A stretch of 64,000 bases of DNA, taken from positions 1-64,000 of the forward strand of contig JAEZCF010000036.1 in assembly GCA_023430045.1 (NCBI GenBank), written 5' to 3'. The notes below the pieces were generated by a model that was given only the letters and a program-made list of their open reading frames with translations, was not told where the DNA came from and searched no databases. The stretch is from Pseudomonadota bacterium. GTDB lineage: Bacteria; Pseudomonadota; Gammaproteobacteria; Xanthomonadales; Xanthomonadaceae. A program made the translations under genes and the position numbers. This document shows positions 1-8,205 of this stretch, in pieces; the first letter of the stretch is position 1, and each line of letters opens with the position of its first letter.

Positions 1-1341
1 CAGCTGGGCCTGCGAGGCGGCCCAGCGGGACTCGGCGCTGGCGAACATTGCTTCGGACGCCAGTACGTCCATGAAGTCGATGCGGCCGAAGGTGAAAAGT
101 GCGGTGGCCTGCCGGGCGGCGGCAGCCGCATCATCCCTGGCCTGTTCCAGGCTGTGGGCACGGTCGATTTCCTGGGCATACGTTGACAGAGCCGTTTCCA
201 CCTCCATCACGGCCCGGAGCACGGTGCCATCGAACCGGGCGAGGGCGGCTGCCGCATCGGCATCGGCCTGGGCGATGCGTGCCCTGGCCACGGTGCGGTC
301 GGGAATGCGCCATGCAATCAGTGGCCCGATGCTGCCACCGAAGGCCGGTGCCGCGTGCGGCCCGGCCAGGCCCAACGAAGCACCCAGTGATATCTGTGGG
401 TACAGGTCAGCCTCGGCTACGCCGATCAGGGCATTGGCCGCGACCACCTGTCGCTCTGCCTGGCGCACATCCGGGCGCCTTCGCAGCAGCTGTGCGCCAT
501 CGCCGACGGGCAACGGCAGGCCCAGTTGCGGTGGGCGTTCGCAGGCCACCGTAACCGGACGGTCTGCGGCGGTCCGCCCGAGCAGTGCGGCGATCTCAAA
601 AAGCGCCGCCTGCCGCTGAGCGGTCAATGCGGGGAGCAGCGCCTGGCTTTCCATGACGGCTGCACGCGCTCGGGTCACATCGAAATCCGTGCCACGCCCT
701 GCGTACGCCAGGGATTCGGTGACGCGCAGCGTGTCCCGCTGGACCTCCACGACGCGTTGTGCGGCCGCGATGCTGCGGCTGGATGCGCAGACCGCCAGAT
801 ACGCGCGGCTCATCGCTGCCGCGACCAGCACCCGCACCTGATCGCGCGCGGCCTCGGCCGCCGCCTGCTCCGCGGCGGCGGCATCTATGCCATGACGGAT
901 TCTTCCGCCCACATCCAATGTGTAGGACACCCCAAACCCCAGGGCATAGCTGAGATCGCGCGGGATGTCCTGGGTAAATCCGCCACGTGCGGCGGCGCTG
1001 GCCGAGGCCGATACCGTGGTCGCAGGGCGTCGTCCCGCCTGCGCTTCCTGCAGCATGGCGGCGGCACGCGCCAGGTTGGCCTGGGCGACGCGGACATCGC
1101 TGTTTTCCTTCAAGGCCGTCTCCACCAGCCCATTCAATGCCGGGTCGTCATACAGCCGCCACCAGCCGGGAGGCAGTGCGTCAGGGCTGAACAATGCACC
1201 GTCAGCCGTGCCGAGGACGGCTATCGACGTGTCCAGCCGCGCGCTGTGCTGAGTCTGCGGACGCGTGGCGACGCTCATGCATCCGGACAGCATCGCGATT
1301 GCCGCCAGCACGCATGCCGGCCGTACGGACGAGGCGGTCAT
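1..1341 (-). CDS. RND/PET-type efflux outer membrane lipoprotein (3' end cut by window)
   Basis: This is an outer membrane factor of the NodT/OprM class, the trimeric channel through which a tripartite pump expels its substrate. The 447 visible codons start at an ATG at 1341 that overlaps the stop of the adaptor gene. The N-terminus carries a signal sequence ending in a lipobox (LSGC at about residues 19-22), so it should be a lipoprotein. Two repeats of long heptad-like helices follow, as in TolC-family barrels, including the segment RRRPDVRQAERQVVAANA that is characteristic of the family. It is the last visible gene of a four-gene operon with FUSC, DUF1656 and membrane fusion proteins. The missing C-terminus lies left of base 1. 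The substrate is unknown; relatives of this operon type export aromatic acids. Confidence 0.9.
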   Translation of the reverse strand, partial: MTASSVRPACVLAAIAMLSGCMSVATRPQTQHSARLDTSIAVLGTADGALFSPDALPPGWWRLYDDPALNGLVETALKENSDVRVAQANLARAAAMLQEAQAGRRPATTVSASASAAARGGFTQDIPRDLSYALGFGVSYTLDVGGRIRHGIDAAAAEQAAAEAARDQVRVLVAAAMSRAYLAVCASSRSIAAAQRVVEVQRDTLRVTESLAYAGRGTDFDVTRARAAVMESQALLPALTAQRQAALFEIAALLGRTAADRPVTVACERPPQLGLPLPVGDGAQLLRRRPDVRQAERQVVAANALIGVAEADLYPQISLGASLGLAGPHAAPAFGGSIGPLIAWRIPDRTVARARIAQADADAAAALARFDGTVLRAVMEVETALSTYAQEIDRAHSLEQARDDAAAAARQATALFTFGRIDFMDVLASEAMFASAESRWAASQAQL

Positions 1342-2222
1342 CGGCAATCGCCCGGCTGGCTGGAGTGGATGGTGATGGTGGCGGTACGGCCCGCGATGAG
1401 CAGCGCGTCGCGGGCGATGTCGTCCACATGGATCCGTACCGGGATGCGCTGCGCCAGCCGCACCCAGGAAAAGGTCGGCTGCACCGCGGGCAGAAGATTA
1501 TGGGAATCGGCACGTTGATCATCGGCGATACCCGCAGCGATGCTGTCGACGTGCCCGGCAAGATCGCCCCGCGCGCCGAGCAGGCGGATGGTCGCTCTGT
1601 CGCCCGGGCGGATGCAGGCGAGTTTGGTCTCTTCGAAATAGCCTTCCACGCGCAGGCTCTGCGCAGCGATGAGCGCCATCGCCTGCGCACCGGGCGCGAG
1701 ATGGTCGCCGGGATGAAGGTCCAGGTTGACGATCGTGCCATCCACGGTGGCATGCACCTCGGTGCGCTGCAGATTGAGTTCGGCCACGCCCTGTGCCGCT
1801 CGTGCCTGGTGAAGATCGGCGAGCGCGGTGCTGACGGCTGCCTGGTTTCGTTCGCGCGTCTCCGTGGCCACCAGACGACCCAGCGCGATGTCGCGCGCCG
1901 CTTCCTTGCGAGCCAACGCCAGCGTGGCCTGTGCGCTTTCGATGGCCGCCACGGACTTCTCCACATCAGCGGCATAGCGCGGCCGGTCAAGCACGAAAAG
2001 CAGATCGCCCCTGCGTACCTTCTGGTTGTCGTGGACCTGCACCTGGGTGACCAGTCCGCCGATATCGGACGCAACCCGGATCACATCGGCGCGGACATGC
2101 CCATCGCGCGTCCAGGGACGCGACTGGTGTTGATTCCACAGGACGATGGCTACCACGCAGGCAGCCGAAAAGATGAGGGCGGTAAGCGCCCAGCGTACTG
2201 CGACCTGAAGCAGGGGGGTCAT
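1338..2222 (-). CDS. HlyD/AaeA-type membrane fusion (periplasmic adaptor) protein
   Basis: Periplasmic adaptor of 294 residues linking the inner membrane FUSC pump to the outer membrane lipoprotein encoded next. It has one N-terminal transmembrane helix (about residues 8-28), then a biotinyl-lipoyl-like segment (VASDIGGLVTQVQVHDNQKV), a helical hairpin (about 80-145) and the returning half-motif VDGTIVNLDLHPGDHLAPG. This is the usual EmrA/AaeA order. The start ATG at 2222 overlaps the DUF1656 stop by four bases (ATGA), and its own stop overlaps the lipoprotein start the same way, so the genes are translationally coupled. The length matches the short AaeA class rather than the longer RND adaptors. 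Confidence 0.9.
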   Translation of the reverse strand: MTPLLQVAVRWALTALIFSAACVVAIVLWNQHQSRPWTRDGHVRADVIRVASDIGGLVTQVQVHDNQKVRRGDLLFVLDRPRYAADVEKSVAAIESAQATLALARKEAARDIALGRLVATETRERNQAAVSTALADLHQARAAQGVAELNLQRTEVHATVDGTIVNLDLHPGDHLAPGAQAMALIAAQSLRVEGYFEETKLACIRPGDRATIRLLGARGDLAGHVDSIAAGIADDQRADSHNLLPAVQPTFSWVRLAQRIPVRIHVDDIARDALLIAGRTATITIHSSQPGDCR

Positions 2223-2434
2223 GGAGTTTGTCCGATACAGTTGGCCAGCGCGACGATGGCACCGAGCCAGAGGATGAAAAGGGAGATGTCCACCAGCATG
2301 CGGTGCGCCACATGGCGATAAGCGCCCAGCAAGGAGAGCAGCCGCGCGGTGAGCGCCGTAGCCGCCACGGCGGGGATCGCCAGGACGAGCACGGCGGGAA
2401 GCAGTACGCCGTCGATGGAAAACTCTGCGAACAC
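2219..2434 (-). CDS. DUF1656 (AaeX-like) small membrane protein
   Basis: A 71-residue protein with two hydrophobic helices (about 10-30 and 46-66) and the typical beginning FAEFSIDGVLLP of DUF1656 proteins. Such proteins are almost always encoded between a FUSC-type pump and its membrane fusion protein. Their biochemical role is not established, but a structural role in the pump is likely. It lies three bases downstream of the FUSC gene and overlaps the adaptor gene, which fixes it as part of the operon. Confidence 0.88.
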   Translation of the reverse strand: MFAEFSIDGVLLPAVLVLAIPAVAATALTARLLSLLGAYRHVAHRMLVDISLFILWLGAIVALANCIGQTP

Positions 2435-2437
2435 GGC

Positions 2438-4555
2438 TTACTCCTTCCCGCCCAGCGAGCGTGCACACACATCGCGGCGCAACCGTGCCAAGACAGGCAG
2501 CGTGCTGGCCGCAGGCATGCAGGAGTACGCCGCCACGGCGCGACGCGCCTTGTCGAGGGCATCCAGCAGGACGGTTTCCGACGCTTCGCCGGTATCGCGC
2601 CTGCGCCGGTAGTTCGCCGACAGCGCCCCCAGCAGGGTGTCCAGGCGGCGCACAGCTTCGGGATCCGTACACCGCCGACCCATATCGCGCAGCAGCGCTG
2701 CAGCTTCTGCGCTGCGCACGTCGGCCAGCGCGACACGCAGCAGATGGTGCCCATCGGGATGGCCGGCCAGTCGTGCCGCAAGCATTCCCACGCGGTCCAG
2801 CATCCGGCTTCTGCAGGCATCGAGGTCGTGGATGCGGCCACTGCACAGCTTCGCGGCATCACCGGCAATGGCCCGCAGCAGACGTCCGCGGCTGTGCCGC
2901 ACCCCGATGGTCTGGAACAGGGCAACGCTTGCCAGCGTCATCGCCACCCCGACCACAAGTGCGACGCTGTCGTTGATGGATGAAAGTACGTCGGTCGCAT
3001 TGGTCGTACCCAGACCGGCAATGATGGGGAAGCAGAGCAACACCGCCAGTGCCACGAACGCAGTCGCCGGCCTTGCGAGCAGGCAGCCGAACAGCATCAG
3101 GGCAGGAGCGAGCACGGCTGCCAGAACCAGAAAATCCGTTGTCCTGGGCAACACCACAACGCCGTAGAACAGACCGACCGCGACGCCGAGCACGGAGCCG
3201 ATCAGATAGCGCCATACACTGGCTTCGGGCGCCTCGCCCATGCCGGCCAGCGCACACAGCGCTCCCATCACCGACACCGCCGTGGCGCCGTGCGTCCAGC
3301 CCGTCTGTATCCACAACAGGCAGGCAAGCGTCAGCCCGACTACCAGACCCGACGCGCTGCGTGCGGCCAACCAATGATCACGATGAAGCACGTGGCCACG
3401 CACACGCCACGGAGACTCTGGCAGCGTTCGGTTCCAGCCCGCACGCGCGTCGCGCAGGCGGGATTCCAGCACGCGACAGTCGCCGTGGGCGCTGATCAGT
3501 TCCGCAAGATCGGCGCGCACGATCTGCTCGTCCAGCGATTCCCAGCCTGTACCGCCGACGGCCGATGGCTCCGACGTCAGCTCCACCCGCAGCGCGGCGG
3601 CCTGCGCGGCACTGTGCGGTCCCGCAGGCGCCGATAGGAGGGCATGGACCTTTTCCATGGATGCGGCCAGTTGCGGTGTCAGCGCCACCTTGGCCCGATG
3701 CCGCTCCATCAGTGCTTCTTCCAGCCCGCTGGAATGGATGATCAGGCTGGAAAGGCGGTCATGAAGCGCGCGCAGGACCTCTTTCTTCGCGGAGCCGGCC
3801 GCGGCGTCGAAGGGCAGATGGACCGCCATCTGATGCAGTTCGAGAAGGGCGGCGGCCGCACGTGCGCGGTCCGCGGCCAATACCACCGGGCGCGCCTCGC
3901 CCAGCATGTCCAGGGTCCACCGCTCGGTGTCCTTCACCAGGGTGCGGACGCGGGCCTGCACGCGCCCGCTGACGGTACGCGGCAGGATCAGCGCGTGCAC
4001 CAGGCTCGCGCATGCGACCCCGATCATGATCTCCTGCAGCCGGGTCGCGGCGATAGCGAACACATCCGCCGGTGCGGATACGGCGGGATAGCCGATGAGG
4101 CTGGCCGTGTAGCCGGCCAGCAGGAACGCATACGAACGCGGGGTACGGTCGAGCAGCGCGAGGTACAGGCAGAAGCCGATCCAGACGGCAAGCGCGATGC
4201 TCAGCACCATCGGTTCGTTGGCGAACGTGGGCACCAGTGCCACGGTGGCGATGCCGCCGACGAACGTGCCAAGCAGGCGGAACATGCCTCGACTCATGGA
4301 GGCACCGGACAGGGGCTGGGAAACGATGTAGACCGTCCCTATCGCCCAGAACGGTCGCGTCAACCCGAGGCGAAAAGCGAAATACAGGGCAAGCAGCGAC
4401 GCGATGAGGCACTTGACCGCGAAGAGGCAGGCTTCGGCGTCCGCACGTGCGGGCGCTGCCCCTGCTTTCATGAAAGAACAGAGCTGCTGACGTTGTCTTC
4501 GGCACGGCAGCCACGCCCGGGACGGCAAACAGGAATGGGACGCGTTGAGATTCAT
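2438..4555 (-). CDS. FUSC family efflux transporter (AaeB/FusC-like)
   Basis: A 705-residue inner membrane protein of the fusaric acid resistance / aromatic acid exporter family. It has two blocks of hydrophobic helices (roughly residues 45-190 and 385-520) separated and followed by soluble helical regions, which is the family layout. It is the first gene of the efflux operon and lies back to back with an AraC-type regulator, an arrangement typical of inducible AaeXAB-like systems. The start is uncertain. ATG 4555 leaves 28 rather polar residues before MKAGAAPARADAEA, and an ATG at 4471 would give a more usual N-terminus. Neither has a clear Shine-Dalgarno sequence. The substrate cannot be read from sequence; weak aromatic acids are the family precedent. 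Confidence 0.9.
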   Translation of the reverse strand: MNLNASHSCLPSRAWLPCRRQRQQLCSFMKAGAAPARADAEACLFAVKCLIASLLALYFAFRLGLTRPFWAIGTVYIVSQPLSGASMSRGMFRLLGTFVGGIATVALVPTFANEPMVLSIALAVWIGFCLYLALLDRTPRSYAFLLAGYTASLIGYPAVSAPADVFAIAATRLQEIMIGVACASLVHALILPRTVSGRVQARVRTLVKDTERWTLDMLGEARPVVLAADRARAAAALLELHQMAVHLPFDAAAGSAKKEVLRALHDRLSSLIIHSSGLEEALMERHRAKVALTPQLAASMEKVHALLSAPAGPHSAAQAAALRVELTSEPSAVGGTGWESLDEQIVRADLAELISAHGDCRVLESRLRDARAGWNRTLPESPWRVRGHVLHRDHWLAARSASGLVVGLTLACLLWIQTGWTHGATAVSVMGALCALAGMGEAPEASVWRYLIGSVLGVAVGLFYGVVVLPRTTDFLVLAAVLAPALMLFGCLLARPATAFVALAVLLCFPIIAGLGTTNATDVLSSINDSVALVVGVAMTLASVALFQTIGVRHSRGRLLRAIAGDAAKLCSGRIHDLDACRSRMLDRVGMLAARLAGHPDGHHLLRVALADVRSAEAAALLRDMGRRCTDPEAVRRLDTLLGALSANYRRRRDTGEASETVLLDALDKARRAVAAYSCMPAASTLPVLARLRRDVCARSLGGKE

Positions 4556-4592
4556 GCCAACAGAGTAGAGACCGGGGCGGTGTGTGGATTTT

Positions 4593-4611
4593 GATATCCT
4601 GTCTTCATATC
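4593..4611. promoter_or_regulatory. Inverted repeat in the efflux/AraC divergent promoter
   Basis: GATAT (4593-4597) and ATATC (4607-4611) form a short inverted repeat with a nine-base spacer, in the only A/T-rich part of the 72-base gap between the FUSC gene and the AraC gene. Its position suits an operator for the AraC protein. The match is short and the assignment is inferred from location only. Confidence 0.25.
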
Positions 4612-4627
4612 GCTAAATCCTGCCACG

Positions 4628-5470
4628 ATGCCCGACAGCCACGACCCGCTTGCAATGCCCGATGCCACCGATCGGCCGGCAGTAGCCGCGCGCCTGCACG
4701 TTGCCGCCCATGCCGAGGAGGTTCCAATGCACCGGCACCGCAAGGGCCAACTGGTGCTGGCCCTGCATGGCGCGGTGACGTGCCAGGTGGCCGATGCGCT
4801 GTGGATCGTGCCGCCGCAATGCGGTGCGTGGATTCCCGGCGACATAGCGCATAGCAACAAGGCTACCGCCAATGCCCGTCTGTGCTACCTGTTCGTGGAG
4901 CCCGGCCGTGCGCCGCTGCCGGCGACGTGCTGCACGCTGTCGATCTCGCCGCTGGTAAGGGAGATGATCCTCCGGCTGGCCGATGCCGGGCTGGAGTATC
5001 CGCGCGGCGGACACATGGAACATCTGGCGCAGGTCCTGCTGGACGAGCTTTCCGAGATGCCCCAGGAGCTGCTGAGCGTGCCCGTTTCGGATCACCCGAA
5101 GATCCGGCGCCTGGCCGAGCAGCTGCATCGTCATCCCGCGGACCGCAGTACGCTGGCGGAATGGGCCGTGCGGCTGGCGGTCAGCGAGCGCTCGCTGTCA
5201 CGGCTGGTGCGCGAGGAAACCGGGCTGACCTTCGGGCGCTGGCGCCAGCAGTTGCATCTGCTGCTGGCCATCCGCGAACTCGCCGCCGGGACCTCCGTGC
5301 AGCGCGTTGCCGAGCATCTGGGCTATGAGTCGGTTACGGCGTTCATCACCATGTTCAAGAAAGCGCTGGGTAAGACTCCGGCGCGGTATTTCGCCGAGCT
5401 GGCCAAAGGCGATTCGGCGTCTTTCCGGCAGGGGGTGGCGAGCGGACGGCTGGAAAGCGATCAGGGATGA
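4628..5470 (+). CDS. AraC family transcriptional regulator
   Basis: A 280-residue regulator with an N-terminal cupin-like sensing region (about 20-110, including HRHRKGQLVLALHG and CGAWIPGDIAHSN) and a C-terminal AraC DNA-binding domain (about 165-265). The second helix-turn-helix carries the family signature ending VAEHLGYESVTAFITMFKKALG and TPARYF. It is transcribed away from the four-gene efflux operon and probably activates it in response to an inducer bound in the cupin. The ATG at 4628 is taken as the start; MPDATDRPAV at 4661 is an alternative. Confidence 0.92.
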   Translation: MPDSHDPLAMPDATDRPAVAARLHVAAHAEEVPMHRHRKGQLVLALHGAVTCQVADALWIVPPQCGAWIPGDIAHSNKATANARLCYLFVEPGRAPLPATCCTLSISPLVREMILRLADAGLEYPRGGHMEHLAQVLLDELSEMPQELLSVPVSDHPKIRRLAEQLHRHPADRSTLAEWAVRLAVSERSLSRLVREETGLTFGRWRQQLHLLLAIRELAAGTSVQRVAEHLGYESVTAFITMFKKALGKTPARYFAELAKGDSASFRQGVASGRLESDQG

Positions 5471-5671
5471 GGAGTGGGGGGGGCAGCCCTGGCATATCGC
5501 CGGACGTTGTGGTGGTTGTCGAGGCCCGGATGCCCAGCCGATCCAACCAGTTGTCTACGGGGTCGCCTGGAAAGATCCAGCGTCCATGTCAGCTCGCCGG
5601 TACAGCATGAATTGTTGCGATCCTTGGCTGGCAGATGACAAGATTCATTCAGCCAACGACAAGGAATGCAC

Positions 5672-6367
5672 ATGGCGGAATCATCAACGCCGTTGACCGT
5701 GGCGGAAGTGGCGGGGTGGGGCTCAGCGCTGCTGTCATTCGGGATGGTCCAGGGTGCGCTTTATCTGAAAGGTTTCTGGGGACGATTTGGGCTGGATCCG
5801 TTTCAGTTCGCTGGCGTTGCGGAGTTGGCACTGATTGGCCTGACCGCCATGGGCCTCACGCTTGGGTTGATGGCAGCGGCTGCGCTGATTGCCAGCTGTA
5901 TCGATGCTGGCGAGAGTCCTTCGCGGCGAAGACGCGTGGCGGGACTGTTGTCTGGAGCATGCTTCGCGGTGGGATTTGTTTATCTCGTGTGGGTGTCAGG
6001 GGCTTGGCCGCTGGTGATCGCCGCATTGGTGACCATTGCATTGATCGTGATGATCCGGCTGTCACCGGTGGCGCCCCGGGCCGTCAAGGATTCACCCTGG
6101 TTGCCCTATGGCGCGCTGGCCATCGTGTACGTCTCATTCGCTTCCGCGTATCTGGGGCACGAGCGAGCCAAATCAATAATGGTGGGAGCGCGCGAACGGA
6201 CCGCGCGTGTGGTTCTGGCTGGCGGGGAGGAGCGCATGCTGGTGCTTGTTGGCAGGCTGGGAGATACGTATGTGTTCTGGAACAAGCAGCAGGCGGAGGC
6301 GGTTCTGATTCCTCGTGAGGAGGTCAAGGCAGTTGCGGTTTCGGTCAAGGCAGTGGATGCGGGATGA
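5672..6367 (+). CDS. Four-helix membrane protein of unknown function (intact paralogue)
   Basis: About 231 residues, with hydrophobic segments at roughly 14-32, 44-70, 84-105 and 109-130 and a soluble C-terminal part that includes KSIMVGARERTARVVLAGG and VGRLGDTYVFW. I do not recognise the family. A closely similar but frameshifted copy lies at 26529-27223 in the same orientation. Both copies share the start context AAGG(G)AATGCACATG. The second ATG (5672) is preferred because AAGGA at 5661-5665 sits six bases before it and would touch the first ATG (5666). No operon partner is evident. The conserved C-terminal block suggests a small cytoplasmic or periplasmic sensing domain, but that is inference. 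Confidence 0.75.
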   Translation: MAESSTPLTVAEVAGWGSALLSFGMVQGALYLKGFWGRFGLDPFQFAGVAELALIGLTAMGLTLGLMAAAALIASCIDAGESPSRRRRVAGLLSGACFAVGFVYLVWVSGAWPLVIAALVTIALIVMIRLSPVAPRAVKDSPWLPYGALAIVYVSFASAYLGHERAKSIMVGARERTARVVLAGGEERMLVLVGRLGDTYVFWNKQQAEAVLIPREEVKAVAVSVKAVDAG

Positions 6368-6523
6368 GCGAACGACCTGTATGTCACGCGCCTGGGCGAA
6401 CCGCCGACAACCGTGGAAGTCGAGCGTGTCGTCTACGCCAGTGAGAGAGGCGGCGCGCAGCGGTGGATAGCTTCGGGATTTTCGCCCATTATTGTCTGAG
6501 GCCAGTGATGCAATGGGTGGTGC

Positions 6524-7960
6524 ATGGCAGTGACTGAAAAGCACATCCTGATCTGCGGCATGAGCGTGGCGACAGCGCTCCTTTTCACGGCGTCGACCGC
6601 TTTTTCAAAACCGTCCGCCGAAGCGGTGTTCGATGAATGGCTCGCAGCGTTCAACAGCAACGACGTGAACGACCTTCGCGCGTTCAATGAACGCCACTTT
6701 GCAGACGCGGACCACAGCCTGGACTACCTGCTCGATAACCGCGAAGAAACCGGCGGGCTGGACGTAGTCCAGGTTGAGCGCAATGACAGCGCGGTCTTTT
6801 CGGCAATGACGAAGGAGCGACATTTTCCGGCTTACCGACGGATCACGGTTGCGTTTGACAAGGCAGGCGGCACGACGCTCGATGAAGTCAAGCAGGAACC
6901 GCAGCCGATGCCGCAGATCAAGGCGCTGGAGGCACTGGACGCCTTTGCCGAACGCCTTGCGGAAGCGGATCGCTTTTCCGGCGCTCTGGTAATCGAGCAG
7001 AACGGAAAGCGATTGTACGGCAAGGCATTTGGCCTGGCCGATCGCGAGAGCAGCGTGTCGGCGCGCCTGGACACCCCATTCCTCTTCGCCTCCCAGGGCA
7101 AGATGTTCACTGCAGTCGCGGTGCTGCAGTTGATCCACGAAGGCAAGCTGGGTTTCGACGATCCCATCGGAATGCACTTGACGGACTATCCGAACAAGGA
7201 CATGGCGAAGGTTACTGTCCGGCACTTGCTCTCACATCAGGGCGGGACGGGGGATATCGGTGTGCTGCAGCCGGAGGAGGCGAGCAATCGTGCATGGGTC
7301 CGGACCATCGACGATCTCATCAAACTCAACGGGGACCGGGGGCCATCCTTTTTGCCGGGCTCTGCGTTCGAGTACTCAAACTATGGCTTCGTGCTGCTCG
7401 GAGCGTTGGTGGAAAAGGTAAGCGGGAAAAGCTACTACGCATACGTTGACGAGCACATCTTTCATCCCGCCGGAATGACCGCAACACACTTTCCGGACCT
7501 TGAGCACATGGCCGGCGTCGCTCGTGGTTACACTCAGGATCCCGGTGGAAAACTGGTACCCAGCACCAATCTGCTGCCGTGGCGGGGATCGCCAGCCGGC
7601 GGCGGCGTTACTACCGTCGATGATCTGGCCCGGTTCGCAGACGCCCTCAAGGCAGGCATTCTGATCCCGCTCCCGATGTTGAACGAGGCCATCAAGCAGC
7701 AGACAGAATGGTATGGCTATGGTTTCGTCTCATCCGGTCCTGCGGAATTCCCCCACTGGGGCCACGGCGGCGGAGCGGCCGGCAACAGTGCGGCCTTGTC
7801 GATTTACCCGTCAAATGAGATGACGATGGCGTGCCTGAGCAACCGGGATCCTCCAGTCTGCGACCGACTGCTTATCAACCTGCATTGGCATCTTTCTCCG
7901 CCACCGGCATCGGCAGTAACTGGCCCCGAGCAGGGACCGAGTGGCGGCGCGGCGGATTAG
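6524..7960 (+). CDS. Serine hydrolase of the class C beta-lactamase / penicillin-binding fold
   Basis: A 478-residue exported protein with a signal peptide (about 1-28, ending near TAFSKPSA). A roughly 110-residue N-terminal region resembles the DUF3887-like/NTF2-like extensions seen before such hydrolases, and the serine beta-lactamase-like domain spans about 140-455. Catalytic motifs are visible: S190-Q-G-K193 (SxxK), Y284-S-N286 (YxN) and H414-G-G-G. These are esterase/peptidase-type family members rather than proven beta-lactamases. The gene stands alone, and an insertion sequence remnant follows it. Substrate unknown. Confidence 0.88.
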   Translation: MAVTEKHILICGMSVATALLFTASTAFSKPSAEAVFDEWLAAFNSNDVNDLRAFNERHFADADHSLDYLLDNREETGGLDVVQVERNDSAVFSAMTKERHFPAYRRITVAFDKAGGTTLDEVKQEPQPMPQIKALEALDAFAERLAEADRFSGALVIEQNGKRLYGKAFGLADRESSVSARLDTPFLFASQGKMFTAVAVLQLIHEGKLGFDDPIGMHLTDYPNKDMAKVTVRHLLSHQGGTGDIGVLQPEEASNRAWVRTIDDLIKLNGDRGPSFLPGSAFEYSNYGFVLLGALVEKVSGKSYYAYVDEHIFHPAGMTATHFPDLEHMAGVARGYTQDPGGKLVPSTNLLPWRGSPAGGGVTTVDDLARFADALKAGILIPLPMLNEAIKQQTEWYGYGFVSSGPAEFPHWGHGGGAAGNSAALSIYPSNEMTMACLSNRDPPVCDRLLINLHWHLSPPPASAVTGPEQGPSGGAAD

Positions 7961-7984
7961 GGTACTTCCGTTATTACGGACACT

Positions 7985-8152
7985 TACAAGAAGGCCTATC
8001 GAGACTCTGACGAGTGTTCATGTGCAAGCGTAGTCGGCACAGGAACGTCCCGAGACGAAGAATTGATCCGGCTCAAGCGCGCGTTGTCGCGGGTGAAGGA
8101 AGTATCAGATGATCGAGCGTTGCCGCGATGAGTTTCCCATTCACGACCAGTT
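7985..8152 (+). pseudogene. IS3-family transposase remnant (OrfA tail plus OrfB start)
   Basis: Two short reading frames resemble the junction of IS3-family OrfA and OrfB. From about 8042, GTSRDEELIRLKRALSRVKE resembles the leucine-zipper end of OrfA and stops soon after. From ATG 8110, MIERCRDEFPIHDQ resembles the OrfB start (family pattern: IEQ/ERxRDEFPIRLMCR), but it loses similarity after about 12 residues. No terminal inverted repeats or flanking duplications were found, so this is an old deletion derivative. It fills the 245-base gap between the hydrolase and the kinase operon, together with the SMAG repeat. Confidence 0.5.
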
Positions 8153-8160
8153 GGGCGGGC

Positions 8161-8183
8161 AGCCGACCATGGGTCGGCTCTAC
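8161..8183 (-). repeat. SMAG-type (GTAG) stem-loop repeat of Stenotrophomonas
   Basis: AGCCGACC (8161-8168) pairs with GGTCGGCT (8172-8179) around a three-base loop, followed by CTAC (8180-8183). On the minus strand this reads GTAG followed by the stem, which is the definition of the SMAG repetitive extragenic palindromes of S. maltophilia. It lies just beyond the 3' end of the hybrid kinase gene and may stabilise or end that transcript. It is the best genus marker in the window. Confidence 0.72.
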
Positions 8184-8205
8184 CACGGGGCCGGGCTGGG
8201 TGGCC

